From: Bacteroidota bacterium
GTDB taxonomy: Bacteria; Bacteroidota; Bacteroidia; Flavobacteriales; Weeksellaceae
Length of the DNA: 47,921 nt
Direction of reading: 5' to 3'
NCBI GenBank assembly: GCA_023419095.1
Contig: JAEZYN010000140.1
Location: 1-47,921 of the forward strand
Within the stretch, counting starts at the first letter, position 1; every line of letters starts with the position of its first letter. Below are positions 17,455 to 24,584 of the stretch, piece after piece. Below the pieces are notes generated by a model that worked only from the letters and a program-made list of their open reading frames with translations, had not been told where the DNA came from and searched no databases. The position numbers and the translations under genes are program-made.

Positions 17455-19827
17455 ATGAATATCAAACATATCGCCCTGGCGGTCATAATGCCGCTTTTCA
17501 GCTTCTCTCAAAATATCCAGAATAATCCTACAAGCAATCACGGAAACAGATTCGAACAGTTGGGAACCATACTTCCCACACCGAATGTCTATCGTACAGC
17601 ATCCGGCGCGCCGGGACAGGCTTATTGGCAGAATCGTGCGGATTATGATATCACGACATACCTCGATGAAGACAAAAGAAATCTTCGTGGCTCAGAAACC
17701 GTAACTTATTATAACAACTCACCTGATAATCTCGATTATCTTTGGCTTCAGCTACACGAAAACGAGCAGTCTTCGGTGAAAAATGCCGGTTACCAGGAAA
17801 AATCGCTGCTGCCGAAGCAGATTACATCAGACAAGCTTTCCCTAACCAGCCTACCCGAAAAAGATAATGGGTATGGTGTGAATCTGACGAGGGTGACAGA
17901 TGCTGCCGGAAAACCACTTAAATATGTGGTTAATAAAACCATGATGCGCATTGATTTGCCTAAAGTCTTAAAGAGCGGCGAAAAATTCGTCTTTAAAATT
18001 GATTGGAATTACAACATTCCAAACAGGATAGCGATGGGCGGCCGCGGTGGTTACGAAAATTTCCCCGAAGACGGCAATGATCTTTACACCATCACACAAT
18101 GGTTTCCGCGTATGTGCGTATACAGCGATTTCAAAGGCTGGCAGAACAATCAGTTCACCGGAAGAGGTGAATTTGCTTTAGCTTTTGGTGATTATAAAGT
18201 TTCAATGAACGTTCCGGCAGATCATATCGTGGCAGCAACCGGAACTGGGAAAAACTTTGAAAATGTACTTACGCCGGCACAGTTTGCGCGTTGGAAGCAG
18301 GCACAAAATGCCAGCGAACCCATCGAAATAGTGACTTTGGATGAAGCGAAGAGAGCGGAGAAAACAAAATCAAAGCAAAGAAAAACCTGGATTTTCGAAG
18401 CAGAGAATGTGCGTGATTTTGCCTGGACGTCTTCAAGAAAATTCATTTGGGACGGAATGAAAGTTACCATCCCGGAAAATAATAACCAGGTGATGGCGAT
18501 GAGCCTTTATCCAAAAGAGGCTTACAATCTTTACCGAAAATTTTCAACCAAAGCGGTTGCTCATACGATCAAGACTTATTCTGAATTTACCATTCCATAT
18601 CCATATCCGGTTGCGCAGTCTGTCGAGGCGGCGAACGGGATGGAATATCCGATGATTTGCTTTAATTATGGCCGAACCGAAAAGGACGGAACATATACTG
18701 AAGGAATCAAAAACGGAATGATAGGCGTAATTATTCACGAAGTGGGACACAATTTCTTCCCGATGATCATTAATTCTGATGAGCGCCAATGGTCCTGGAT
18801 GGATGAAGGCCTGAACACATTTGTGGAATATTTAACGGAAGAAAGATGGGATAACAAATTCCCATCGCGAAGAGGGCCGGCACATGCTATTGTGGATTAT
18901 ATGAAATTGCCGAAAGAACAGCTGGAGCCTATTATGACAAACTCCGAAAATATTATTCATTTCGGCCCAAACGCTTATGCCAAGCCTGCTACAGGACTTA
19001 ATATCTTGCGAGAAACCATTATGGGCCGCGAACTTTTCGATGAAGCATTTAAAACCTACTCGAAAAGATGGGCTTTCAAACACCCGGAACCTGCAGATTT
19101 CTTCAGAACAATGAATGATGCAAGTGGCGAAAACCTCGACTGGTTCTGGAGAGGCTGGTTCTACGGCATCGATCCGGTAGACATTTCAATAGACAAAGTT
19201 ACGGTTGCTACAGCTGATGTAGATGCCGATGTGAGAAAACGCGAGATCACCTACACGGTGGATGAGCCTCAGGTAAACGATTTTGAAGATATTGCTAAAA
19301 TCAGGAACCGCGAAGACAAAAACATTGTTTTCTACACGGATAAAGACAAAGAAACGCAGGATTTTTACTGGCGCTACAGCCGTGGCCAGGAGAAAGTAGA
19401 CACGGAAAAGAAGTACACGCGAAAAATTGATATGGTGGAAAAACTGCCGAATGCGGAAAAAGCCCAGTTCCGGAATATGTACGGTTACCAGATCGACTTC
19501 AGTAATAAAGGCGGTATGGTAATGCCGATCATCCTTGAATTTACTTTTGAGGATGGAACTAAATTAAATGATAAAGCATCTGCTCAAATCTGGCGTAAAG
19601 ACGAGCAGAAAGTATCAAAAACCTATTATTTCGACAAAAAACTGAAATCAATTCAGCTCGACCCGATGCGGGAGACCGCTGACATTGACACTTCGAATAA
19701 CTTCTGGGGTGAAATGCCGGAACCTTCATCGAAGTTTGAAGTGTTTAAAATGAAAATGGAAGGTTCAGCACGAGGTGCCTCGAGCGGAACCGTCAATCCG
19801 ATGCAGGCGGCCGGTAAGAAAAATTAA
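17455..19827 (+). CDS. M1-family zinc metallopeptidase
   Basis: Exported aminopeptidase-like enzyme of 790 aa with a signal peptide (about residues 1-19, ending FSFSQ). The zinc site is HEVGH at 428-432 with the third ligand Glu451 in WMDEGLNTF, exactly 18 residues after the second His, the M1 spacing. The exopeptidase motif appears as GMEYPM in place of GAMEN. The N-terminal beta domain includes GSETVTYYNNSPDNLDYLWL. No type IX sorting domain is visible; the C-terminus is Gly/Ala-rich. The DUF6702, HupE and M1 peptidase neighbours recur together in flavobacteria, but their joint role is unknown. The ATG at 17437 is rejected because it would spoil the signal peptide. Confidence 0.88.
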   Translation: MNIKHIALAVIMPLFSFSQNIQNNPTSNHGNRFEQLGTILPTPNVYRTASGAPGQAYWQNRADYDITTYLDEDKRNLRGSETVTYYNNSPDNLDYLWLQLHENEQSSVKNAGYQEKSLLPKQITSDKLSLTSLPEKDNGYGVNLTRVTDAAGKPLKYVVNKTMMRIDLPKVLKSGEKFVFKIDWNYNIPNRIAMGGRGGYENFPEDGNDLYTITQWFPRMCVYSDFKGWQNNQFTGRGEFALAFGDYKVSMNVPADHIVAATGTGKNFENVLTPAQFARWKQAQNASEPIEIVTLDEAKRAEKTKSKQRKTWIFEAENVRDFAWTSSRKFIWDGMKVTIPENNNQVMAMSLYPKEAYNLYRKFSTKAVAHTIKTYSEFTIPYPYPVAQSVEAANGMEYPMICFNYGRTEKDGTYTEGIKNGMIGVIIHEVGHNFFPMIINSDERQWSWMDEGLNTFVEYLTEERWDNKFPSRRGPAHAIVDYMKLPKEQLEPIMTNSENIIHFGPNAYAKPATGLNILRETIMGRELFDEAFKTYSKRWAFKHPEPADFFRTMNDASGENLDWFWRGWFYGIDPVDISIDKVTVATADVDADVRKREITYTVDEPQVNDFEDIAKIRNREDKNIVFYTDKDKETQDFYWRYSRGQEKVDTEKKYTRKIDMVEKLPNAEKAQFRNMYGYQIDFSNKGGMVMPIILEFTFEDGTKLNDKASAQIWRKDEQKVSKTYYFDKKLKSIQLDPMRETADIDTSNNFWGEMPEPSSKFEVFKMKMEGSARGASSGTVNPMQAAGKKN

Positions 19828-19882
19828 TAAATAACTCAATTTTGAATATTTATTTTTAATTTTATGAATAAATCCTCAAAGA

Positions 19883-20914
19883 ATGAAAACAATTGTACTG
19901 AAAAGTCTTTTTCTTTTTTTTCTTTTATTTTCACTATGCTTTACAACCGCACAAATAGTAAACATTCCTGATCCAAACTTCAAGAATGTGCTCATATCAC
20001 TCGGAGTAGATACAAACAATGATGGAGAAATACAACTTACAGAAGCTGTAGATATTACCTCATTAGATCTAAATAACCAAGACATTTCAGATTTAACAGG
20101 CATAAAGTCTTTTTCAAATCTAAAAAATTTGTATTGTGGTCCTAATAATCTTACCACTGTTGATTTAAGTGAAATGACAAACTTACAGCATGCATACATT
20201 GCGGATAATAATATTACCAATATTAATCTAAATGGTTCTACCAATTTAAGATATTTATATTGCGGTAATAATCAGCTTTCTTCAATTGATCTTAGTGGAT
20301 TAATATATTTAAAATATATAGATCTTGGTGGTAATAATTTTTCTTCTTTAGAAATAAGCAATCTGCCTAGTTTGGAAACACTCTCATTCGGTAATAATAG
20401 TATACCTTCAACCATTAGTTTAAGTTCATTACCCAAAATCCAGAAACTTTACATAAATAATAGTAATCTAACATCGATTAATCTCAGTGGGTTGCAAACT
20501 TTGAAAATTTTAAATTGTTCAAACAATCAGCTAAATTCACTTTCTTTTCAGGATGGTTTTTTGCAAAATCTTCAATATTTAAATGTTGAAGGTAATCCTA
20601 TGCAATTTATTTGTAAAGACAGCTATGATTTGTTGCCCAATACAGATCCTGTTCCACAGTTGCTAACTGGTTGTAATTTATCTACATCTGAGGTGACTAA
20701 CAATGAAAATAAAATTTTTATCAGCCCTAATCCTGCTAAAGATTACATAAATCTGAGCCAACAAGTAAAACAAATAAAAATATTTACTACAGACGGTAAG
20801 CTTGTATTTGATAAAAAAGCGAATAAGGATTCAAAAATCAATATATCTCATCTTCCATCAGGAGTTTATATTTTAACAACCGAAAAAGGAAATAGCAAAT
20901 TTATAAAGGAATAA
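19883..20914 (+). CDS. Secreted leucine-rich-repeat protein with type A type IX sorting domain
   Basis: 343 aa. The signal peptide ends near FTTAQ (residue 24). An internalin-like cap follows: IPDPNFKNVLISLGVDTNNDGEI, with a Ca-binding-like DTNNDGE loop. About eight degenerate leucine-rich repeats run from residue 55 to 245 (for example LKNLYCGPNNLTTVDLS, LRYLYCGNNQLSSIDLS). The C-terminal 70 residues are a Por-secretion type A sorting domain: ISPNPAKDYINLS, IFTTDGKLVF, and LPSGVYILTTEKGNSKFIKE. Its coding sequence is clearly more AT-rich than its neighbours, suggesting recent acquisition or relaxed codon use. Probably a surface or secreted adhesin-like protein; the ligand is unknown. A terminator follows. 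Confidence 0.85.
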   Translation: MKTIVLKSLFLFFLLFSLCFTTAQIVNIPDPNFKNVLISLGVDTNNDGEIQLTEAVDITSLDLNNQDISDLTGIKSFSNLKNLYCGPNNLTTVDLSEMTNLQHAYIADNNITNINLNGSTNLRYLYCGNNQLSSIDLSGLIYLKYIDLGGNNFSSLEISNLPSLETLSFGNNSIPSTISLSSLPKIQKLYINNSNLTSINLSGLQTLKILNCSNNQLNSLSFQDGFLQNLQYLNVEGNPMQFICKDSYDLLPNTDPVPQLLTGCNLSTSEVTNNENKIFISPNPAKDYINLSQQVKQIKIFTTDGKLVFDKKANKDSKINISHLPSGVYILTTEKGNSKFIKE

Positions 20915-20934
20915 AAATCCTATAATTAACTTAG

Positions 20935-20963
20935 AAGGTCATTCATTTTGGATGCCTTTTTTT
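20935..20963 (+). terminator. Terminator of the LRR gene
   Basis: AAGG and CATTC (20935-20944, one bulged T) pair with GGATG and CCTT (20950-20958), followed by a T-run to 20963. It lies 20 bp after the LRR stop. Confidence 0.75.
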
Positions 20964-21045
20964 CTGCCAAAATTTCTGCTTTAAATATTTTTTCTGCCAG
21001 AATTTTACTTAGTACTTCAATTCTTCGTGATGGCAAACTTTTGGA
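20958..21045 (+). promoter_or_regulatory. groESL upstream control region with an 18-bp direct repeat
   Basis: Two 18-bp copies (20958-20975 and 20988-21005) differ at one base and share the core CTGCCARAATTT. Their starts are exactly 30 bp apart, nearly three helical turns. Downstream, TGGCAAACTTTTGG (21031-21044) resembles, but does not exactly fit, a -24/-12 type promoter (spacing one base short), and no TAnnTTTG box is evident. The arrangement suggests a regulator binding in tandem at a heat-shock promoter. No regulator or promoter class can be named from sequence alone. Confidence 0.5.
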
Positions 21046-21087
21046 GAATGCAGAGTCGAATATTAATAATTTAAACCTAAAAATATT

Positions 21088-21366
21088 ATGTCAGTAAATT
21101 TCAAACCATTAGCAGACCGCGTCCTCATCGAGCCGACCGCTGCAGAAACTACTACCGCATCAGGAATCATCATCCCAGACACTGCGAAGGAAAAGCCACA
21201 GGAAGGAACCGTTGTAGCAGTAGGCCCGGGGAAAAAAGACGAACCTACTACAGTGAAAATTGGTGACAAAGTTCTTTATGGAAAATATTCAGGTTCCGAA
21301 TTAAAATTAGACGGAAAAGATTTCTTAATCGTAAAGGAAGGAGATCTTCTGGGAATTATTGGATAA
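21088..21366 (+). CDS. groES: Co-chaperonin GroES
   Basis: Heptameric 10-kDa lid of the GroEL folding chamber. The 92-aa sequence has the standard order: PLADRVLIEPTAAE, then the mobile loop TTTASGIIIPDTAKEKPQEG, which docks on GroEL, then GTVVAVGPG, GDKVLYGKYSGSEL and the C-terminal FLIVKEGDLLGIIG. Full family length, ATG start, no unusual residues. In most bacteria groEL follows within tens of bases; here 432 bp and an unrelated gene lie between. Expression is probably heat-inducible from the region at 20958-21045. Confidence 0.98.
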   Translation: MSVNFKPLADRVLIEPTAAETTTASGIIIPDTAKEKPQEGTVVAVGPGKKDEPTTVKIGDKVLYGKYSGSELKLDGKDFLIVKEGDLLGIIG

Positions 21367-21368
21367 TG

Positions 21369-21403
21369 GCTTTACGCCATAAGCCTTAAGCTGTATGCGA
21401 TGA
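21369..21403 (+). repeat. Left heptamer arm of the four-helix-bundle cassette
   Basis: Five contiguous 7-nt units, each beginning GC: GCTTTAC, GCCATAA, GCCTTAA, GCTGTAT, GCGATGA. They start 3 bp after the groES stop, and the last unit contains the ATG of the next gene. GCTTTACGC (21369-21377) is the exact reverse complement of GCGTAAAGC (21760-21768) in the right arm. Confidence 0.75.
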
Positions 21404-21756
21404 GAGATTTTCGGAAATACGACATCTGGCAACTCAGCCATCAATTAACTTTAGAAATTTATTTTGTTTCTAAAGGATTTCCGAAAGAGGAACAGTTCAA
21501 CATTACTTCGCAGATTCGCAGGGCTTGCGTTTCCATTCCAACCAATATCAGTGAAGGTTGTGGCAGAAATTCTGACAAGGAATTCAATCAGTACTTAAAT
21601 ATTGCATTAGGTTCCACCTCCGAAACTGAATATTTGATTATTCTTTGTAAAGATTTGAGTTTAATAGATACATCCACATCAACTCAACTTCTTGAAAAAG
21701 TAAATCATATCAAAAGCAAGATTTTCAATTTAAAAGAAAAATTAAATCAGCATTAA
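21400..21756 (+). CDS. Four-helix-bundle protein (S23/IVP, Avd-like; PF05635/TIGR02436) inserted in groESL
   Basis: 118-aa protein of the family first found as ORFs in 23S rRNA intervening sequences and structurally like Avd, the accessory protein of diversity-generating retroelements. Family hallmarks: FRKYDIWQLSHQLTLEIY, FPKEEQFNITSQIRRACVSIPTNISEG, FNQYLNIALGSTSETEYLIIL. Four amphipathic helices are expected. The S23 family is thought to bind nucleic acid or RT-like partners, but the molecular role here is unknown. It lies between groES and groEL on the same strand. Both its start (in GCGATGA) and stop (in GCATTAA) fall inside the flanking 7-nt repeat arms, so gene and arms look like one inserted unit. 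Identification of the family is firm; function is open. Confidence 0.9.
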   Translation: MRDFRKYDIWQLSHQLTLEIYFVSKGFPKEEQFNITSQIRRACVSIPTNISEGCGRNSDKEFNQYLNIALGSTSETEYLIILCKDLSLIDTSTSTQLLEKVNHIKSKIFNLKEKLNQH

Positions 21757-21794
21757 GCAGCGTAAAGCATTAAGCTTATTGCATAAAGCAAAAA
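21750..21794 (+). repeat. Right heptamer arm of the four-helix-bundle cassette
   Basis: Units GCATTAA, (GCA) GCGTAAA, GCATTAA, GCTTATT, GCATAAA, GCAAAAA in one GC-initial register apart from a 3-nt insertion. It ends 4 bp before the groEL ATG. GCGTAAAGC is the exact inverse of the left arm's first nine bases; the remaining units pair imperfectly. Confidence 0.75.
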
Positions 21795-21798
21795 TATT

Positions 21799-23424
21799 AT
21801 GGCAAAAGAAATTAAATTCGATATCGAGTCCAGAGACGCACTGAAGAGAGGTGTAGATGCTTTGGCAAACGCAGTGAAAGTAACTTTAGGTCCTAAAGGC
21901 CGTAACGTAGTAATCGAAAAATCTTTCGGTGCTCCGCATGTAACTAAGGACGGTGTGTCTGTTGCTAAAGAAATAGAACTTGAAGACCGCGTAGAAAACA
22001 TGGGTGCGCAGATGGTGAAAGAAGTAGCGTCTAAGACCAATGATATCGCTGGTGATGGTACTACTACCGCTACTGTATTGGCTCAGGCTATCGTTCGCGA
22101 AGGTTTGAAAAACGTAGCAGCCGGCGCTAACCCAATGGATCTTAAAAGAGGTATCGACAAAGCAGTAAATGCTGTAGTTGAAAACCTGAAGTCACTTTCT
22201 CAGGAAGTGGGAGATTCTTCAGAGAAAATCCGTCAGATCGCTTCTATCTCTGCCAATAACGACGAAACAATCGGGACGCTTATTTCAGAAGCTTTCGGTA
22301 AAGTAGGTAAAGAAGGCGTTATCACTGTAGAAGAAGCAAAAGGTACCGATACTACCGTAGATGTGGTAGAAGGTATGCAGTTCGACAGAGGATACCAGTC
22401 TCCTTATTTCGTGACCAACTCAGAAAAAATGATCACTGAGCTGGAGAATCCATACATTTTATTGGTAGAGAAAAAAATATCTTCAATGAAAGAATTGCTT
22501 CCGGTTCTTGAGCCGGTAGCTCAGGCAGGAAAATCTTTGCTTATCATCTCTGAAGAAGTAGACGGTGAAGCACTGGCTACATTAGTGGTAAACAAACTTA
22601 GAGGTTCATTAAAGATTGCTGCTGTTAAAGCACCGGGATTCGGCGACAGAAGAAAAGCAATGTTAGAAGATATCGCAATCCTTACAGGTGGTCAGGTAAT
22701 CTCCGAAGAGCGTGGTTTCACCATGGAAAACGCAACTTTGGAAATGCTGGGTACTGCTGAGAAAGTCGTTATCGACAAAGACAATACTACCATTGTAAAC
22801 GGAGCAGGAGACGAAGCACAGATCAAAGGCCGTGTAAGCCAGATCAAGGCGCAAATGGAGTCTACAACTTCAGATTACGACAGAGAAAAACTGCAGGAAA
22901 GACTTGCTAAACTGGCAGGTGGTGTAGCTGTACTATACGTAGGTGCTGCTTCCGAAGTAGAAATGAAAGAGAAAAAAGACCGTGTTGACGATGCATTGCA
23001 CGCGACAAGAGCAGCTGTAGAAGAAGGTATCGTACCTGGAGGTGGTGTTGCACTGGTAAGATCAATCGCAGTACTAAACAACCTTGAAGGTTCAAACTTC
23101 GATGAATCTACAGGTATCAAGATCGTAAAAAGAGCCATCGAGGAGCCGCTAAGACAAATCGTTGCCAACGCAGGTGGCGAAGGTTCTGTAATCGTTGCAA
23201 AAGTAGCAGAAGGAGAAGGCGACTTCGGATTCAACGCGAAAAACGACGAGTACGTGAATATGTACGAAGCCGGAATCATCGACCCTACTAAAGTGGTACG
23301 TGTAGCGCTCGAAAATGCAGCATCAGTATCCGGAATGCTTCTTACCACCGAGTGTGTAATCACCGAAGTGAAAAAAGACGAACCAGCCATGCCAATGGGA
23401 GGCGGTATGCCAGGGATGATGTAA
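21799..23424 (+). CDS. groEL: Chaperonin GroEL
   Basis: ATP-driven 60-kDa chaperonin that folds proteins in a double-ring chamber capped by GroES. It starts MAKEIKFDIESRDALKRGVD, with the nucleotide-binding TLGPKGRNV and the hallmark GDGTTTATVLAQAI near residue 85. The C-terminus GGGMPGMM is the usual flexible tail. At 541 aa it has normal length. Its ATG lies just after the right heptamer arm of the inserted four-helix-bundle unit, so it either relies on readthrough from groES or on signals inside that unit; no consensus promoter is evident in the gap. A heptamer array and a strong terminator follow. Confidence 0.98.
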   Translation: MAKEIKFDIESRDALKRGVDALANAVKVTLGPKGRNVVIEKSFGAPHVTKDGVSVAKEIELEDRVENMGAQMVKEVASKTNDIAGDGTTTATVLAQAIVREGLKNVAAGANPMDLKRGIDKAVNAVVENLKSLSQEVGDSSEKIRQIASISANNDETIGTLISEAFGKVGKEGVITVEEAKGTDTTVDVVEGMQFDRGYQSPYFVTNSEKMITELENPYILLVEKKISSMKELLPVLEPVAQAGKSLLIISEEVDGEALATLVVNKLRGSLKIAAVKAPGFGDRRKAMLEDIAILTGGQVISEERGFTMENATLEMLGTAEKVVIDKDNTTIVNGAGDEAQIKGRVSQIKAQMESTTSDYDREKLQERLAKLAGGVAVLYVGAASEVEMKEKKDRVDDALHATRAAVEEGIVPGGGVALVRSIAVLNNLEGSNFDESTGIKIVKRAIEEPLRQIVANAGGEGSVIVAKVAEGEGDFGFNAKNDEYVNMYEAGIIDPTKVVRVALENAASVSGMLLTTECVITEVKKDEPAMPMGGGMPGMM

Positions 23425-23431
23425 TTCTAGC

Positions 23432-23494
23432 GCGATAAGCTATACGCAATAAGCAATAAGCTTAGAGCGTATTGCATAAAGCGTATTGCAATAA
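23432..23494 (+). repeat. Nine-unit heptamer array after groEL
   Basis: Nine contiguous 7-nt units in one register: GCGATAA, GCTATAC, GCAATAA, GCAATAA, GCTTAGA, GCGTATT, GCATAAA, GCGTATT, GCAATAA. The left half (ATACGC, then AATAAGC units) is roughly the inverse of the right half (GCGTATTGCATAAA, then GCGTAT), so it can fold into an imperfect hairpin. It uses the same GC-initial theme as the arms around the four-helix-bundle gene but encloses no ORF. Confidence 0.8.
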
Positions 23495-23498
23495 AAAC

Positions 23499-23533
23499 AA
23501 TCCGTTCAGAGTTTTCTGGGCGGATTTTTTTTT
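23499..23533 (+). terminator. Terminator of the groESL operon
   Basis: A 12-bp stem with two G-U pairs (23499-23510 with 23515-23526), loop GTTT, then a T-run to 23533. Strong intrinsic terminator. Confidence 0.88.
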
Positions 23534-23536
23534 AGG

Positions 23537-23626
23537 AGCCAGTCCCGTCCCTCAGACGGGATGCTCTCCGTCTTGTCCTGCAGACGAGACTGCAATCATG
23601 GCTGGAGTTTGATTTCCCAGAAACTC
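23537..23626. repeat. Structured GC-rich intergenic element
   Basis: Directly after the groEL terminator. Outer pairing AGCCA (23537-23541) with TGGCT (23599-23603). Within it lie a 7-bp hairpin TCCCGTC/GACGGGA (23543-23549, 23555-23561) and a 5-bp hairpin CGTCT/AGACG (23569-23573, 23582-23586), giving a three-way shape. A further GAGTTT/AAACTC hairpin follows near 23605-23626. There is no ORF. It looks like a dispersed intergenic repeat or a small structured RNA; copy number cannot be judged here. Confidence 0.4.
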
Positions 23627-23684
23627 AGTCCCCTAATAATCACAGGTTTTGTAATTTTAACTTAATTAAAAAAAACACAGACCG

Positions 23685-24230
23685 ATGAGAAAAATAAGAG
23701 CCGCAATCAACATGACTTTAGACGGGTTTTGCAATCATGACGCCGTAGCACCCGATGCGCAAATCCATCAGCATTATACCGAACTCTTGCGAAATGCCGA
23801 TGCCATCCTCTATGGACGCATCACTTTTGAGCTGATGAAATATTGGCAGACTTTTATTCAAAACCCTTCCGGCACACCTGGATTTAATGAATTCGCGCAG
23901 GTAATAGACAGTCTGCCCAAGATTGTCTTCTCCAGAACACTTTCCTACGTGGGCTGGCACAGCGCCACACTTTCGGCGCAAACCCTGGAACAGGAAGCAC
24001 AAATGCTTCGCCGGCAGCCCGGCCGCGATATCTTAGTCGGGAGCCGCAGTCTCATTATGCAGCTGATAGACCTGCACCTGCTCGATGAACTCGAACTCAT
24101 GGTGCATCCCGTGATCGCTGGCAGCGGACTTCCACTCTTTGCGCCACTCACAAGCCGCACAGAACCGACATTGATGGACAGCCGCAGAATAGGAGAGGGT
24201 GCGGTGATATTGCGTTATGAGTTTCCGTGA
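23685..24230 (+). CDS. Dihydrofolate reductase-fold protein (RibD_C family)
   Basis: 181-aa cytoplasmic protein of the RibD C-terminal/DHFR-like superfamily (PF01872), similar to the YyaP/YwjB group of uncharacterised NADPH-binding reductases. Features: start MRKIRAAINMTLDGFCNHD, the ADAILYGRITFELM strand-helix motif, KIVFSRTL, the nucleotide-binding region DILVGSRSLIMQLIDLHLLDEL, and VHPVIAGSGLPLF near the end. It is not a genuine folate-pathway FolA by sequence, and the true substrate is unknown. It is preceded by the groEL terminator and a structured element and followed by a palindromic repeat, so it is probably monocistronic. Family membership is well supported. Confidence 0.85.
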   Translation: MRKIRAAINMTLDGFCNHDAVAPDAQIHQHYTELLRNADAILYGRITFELMKYWQTFIQNPSGTPGFNEFAQVIDSLPKIVFSRTLSYVGWHSATLSAQTLEQEAQMLRRQPGRDILVGSRSLIMQLIDLHLLDELELMVHPVIAGSGLPLFAPLTSRTEPTLMDSRRIGEGAVILRYEFP

Positions 24231-24280
24231 ACCTTATAGGTATACTCTAACCTTACAGGTTTCAAAAACCTATAAGGTTC
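24230..24280. repeat. AACCTTAnAGGTTT palindromic intergenic repeat
   Basis: AACCTTACAGGTTT (24249-24262) and AAACCTATAAGGTT (24266-24279) form a 14-nt inverted repeat with one mismatch and a 3-nt loop. A third partial copy, AACCTTATAGGT, overlaps the stop codon of the preceding gene (24230-24241). I recall this palindrome as frequent between flavobacterial genes; here it may also end transcription. Genome copy number was not tested. Confidence 0.6.
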
Positions 24281-24550
24281 TATTAATGAAAAACTGAATC
24301 CACATTTTTTAACGTGACGAAATTTACGCTAATCCCAGTTTTTTTGCGGTAAAATATTTCCGGAGGAAAGGCTGATTTTATTGCTAAAGTGTGGGAACTC
24401 TCCTGTTAATTATATCACGAATACCTCTTGCGCAATGATAGATATCACTTTTAATTAAAACCCCAACTGGCAAATGTCCGGCTTTATATAGGAATGTCGC
24501 GGTGCTGCAACTAAGTCTGAAACGCAGGCTTTTCTTTTCTTTTATCGCCC
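24281..24550. other. Intergenic stretch with a cryptic reverse-strand reading frame, possible repeat remnant
   Basis: No start-to-stop gene is credible here. On the minus strand, a frame open from about 24540 down to the TAG at 24384-24386 reads SLRFRLSCSTATFLYKAGHL and then PVGVLIKSDIYHCARGIRDI, NRRVPTL. After a one-base shift it would continue AIKSAFPPEIFYRKKTGIS. No ATG precedes it and I cannot name a family. The protein-like composition and apparent frameshift suggest a decayed gene or a dispersed repeat that is translated by chance in annotations. Confidence 0.35.
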
Positions 24551-24559
24551 GAATTTATA

Positions 24560-24567
24560 TATATTTG
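24560..24567 (+). promoter_or_regulatory. Putative -7 box of the ferritin promoter
   Basis: TATATTTG, an exact TAnnTTTG match, 17 bp before the ferritin ATG. The upstream region is pyrimidine-rich without a clear TTG at -33, so an activator or a variant -33 may be involved. Confidence 0.5.
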
Positions 24568-24584
24568 GCACAAACAGAATTATT

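Noticed and set aside
21031..21045. Exact sigma-54 promoter for groES
   Set aside because: TGGCA and TTGG are present but the GG to GG/GC spacing is one base short and the final GC is missing; kept only as an unspecified element.
23432..23494. CRISPR array
   Set aside because: Units are 7 nt without spacers; no cas genes in the window.
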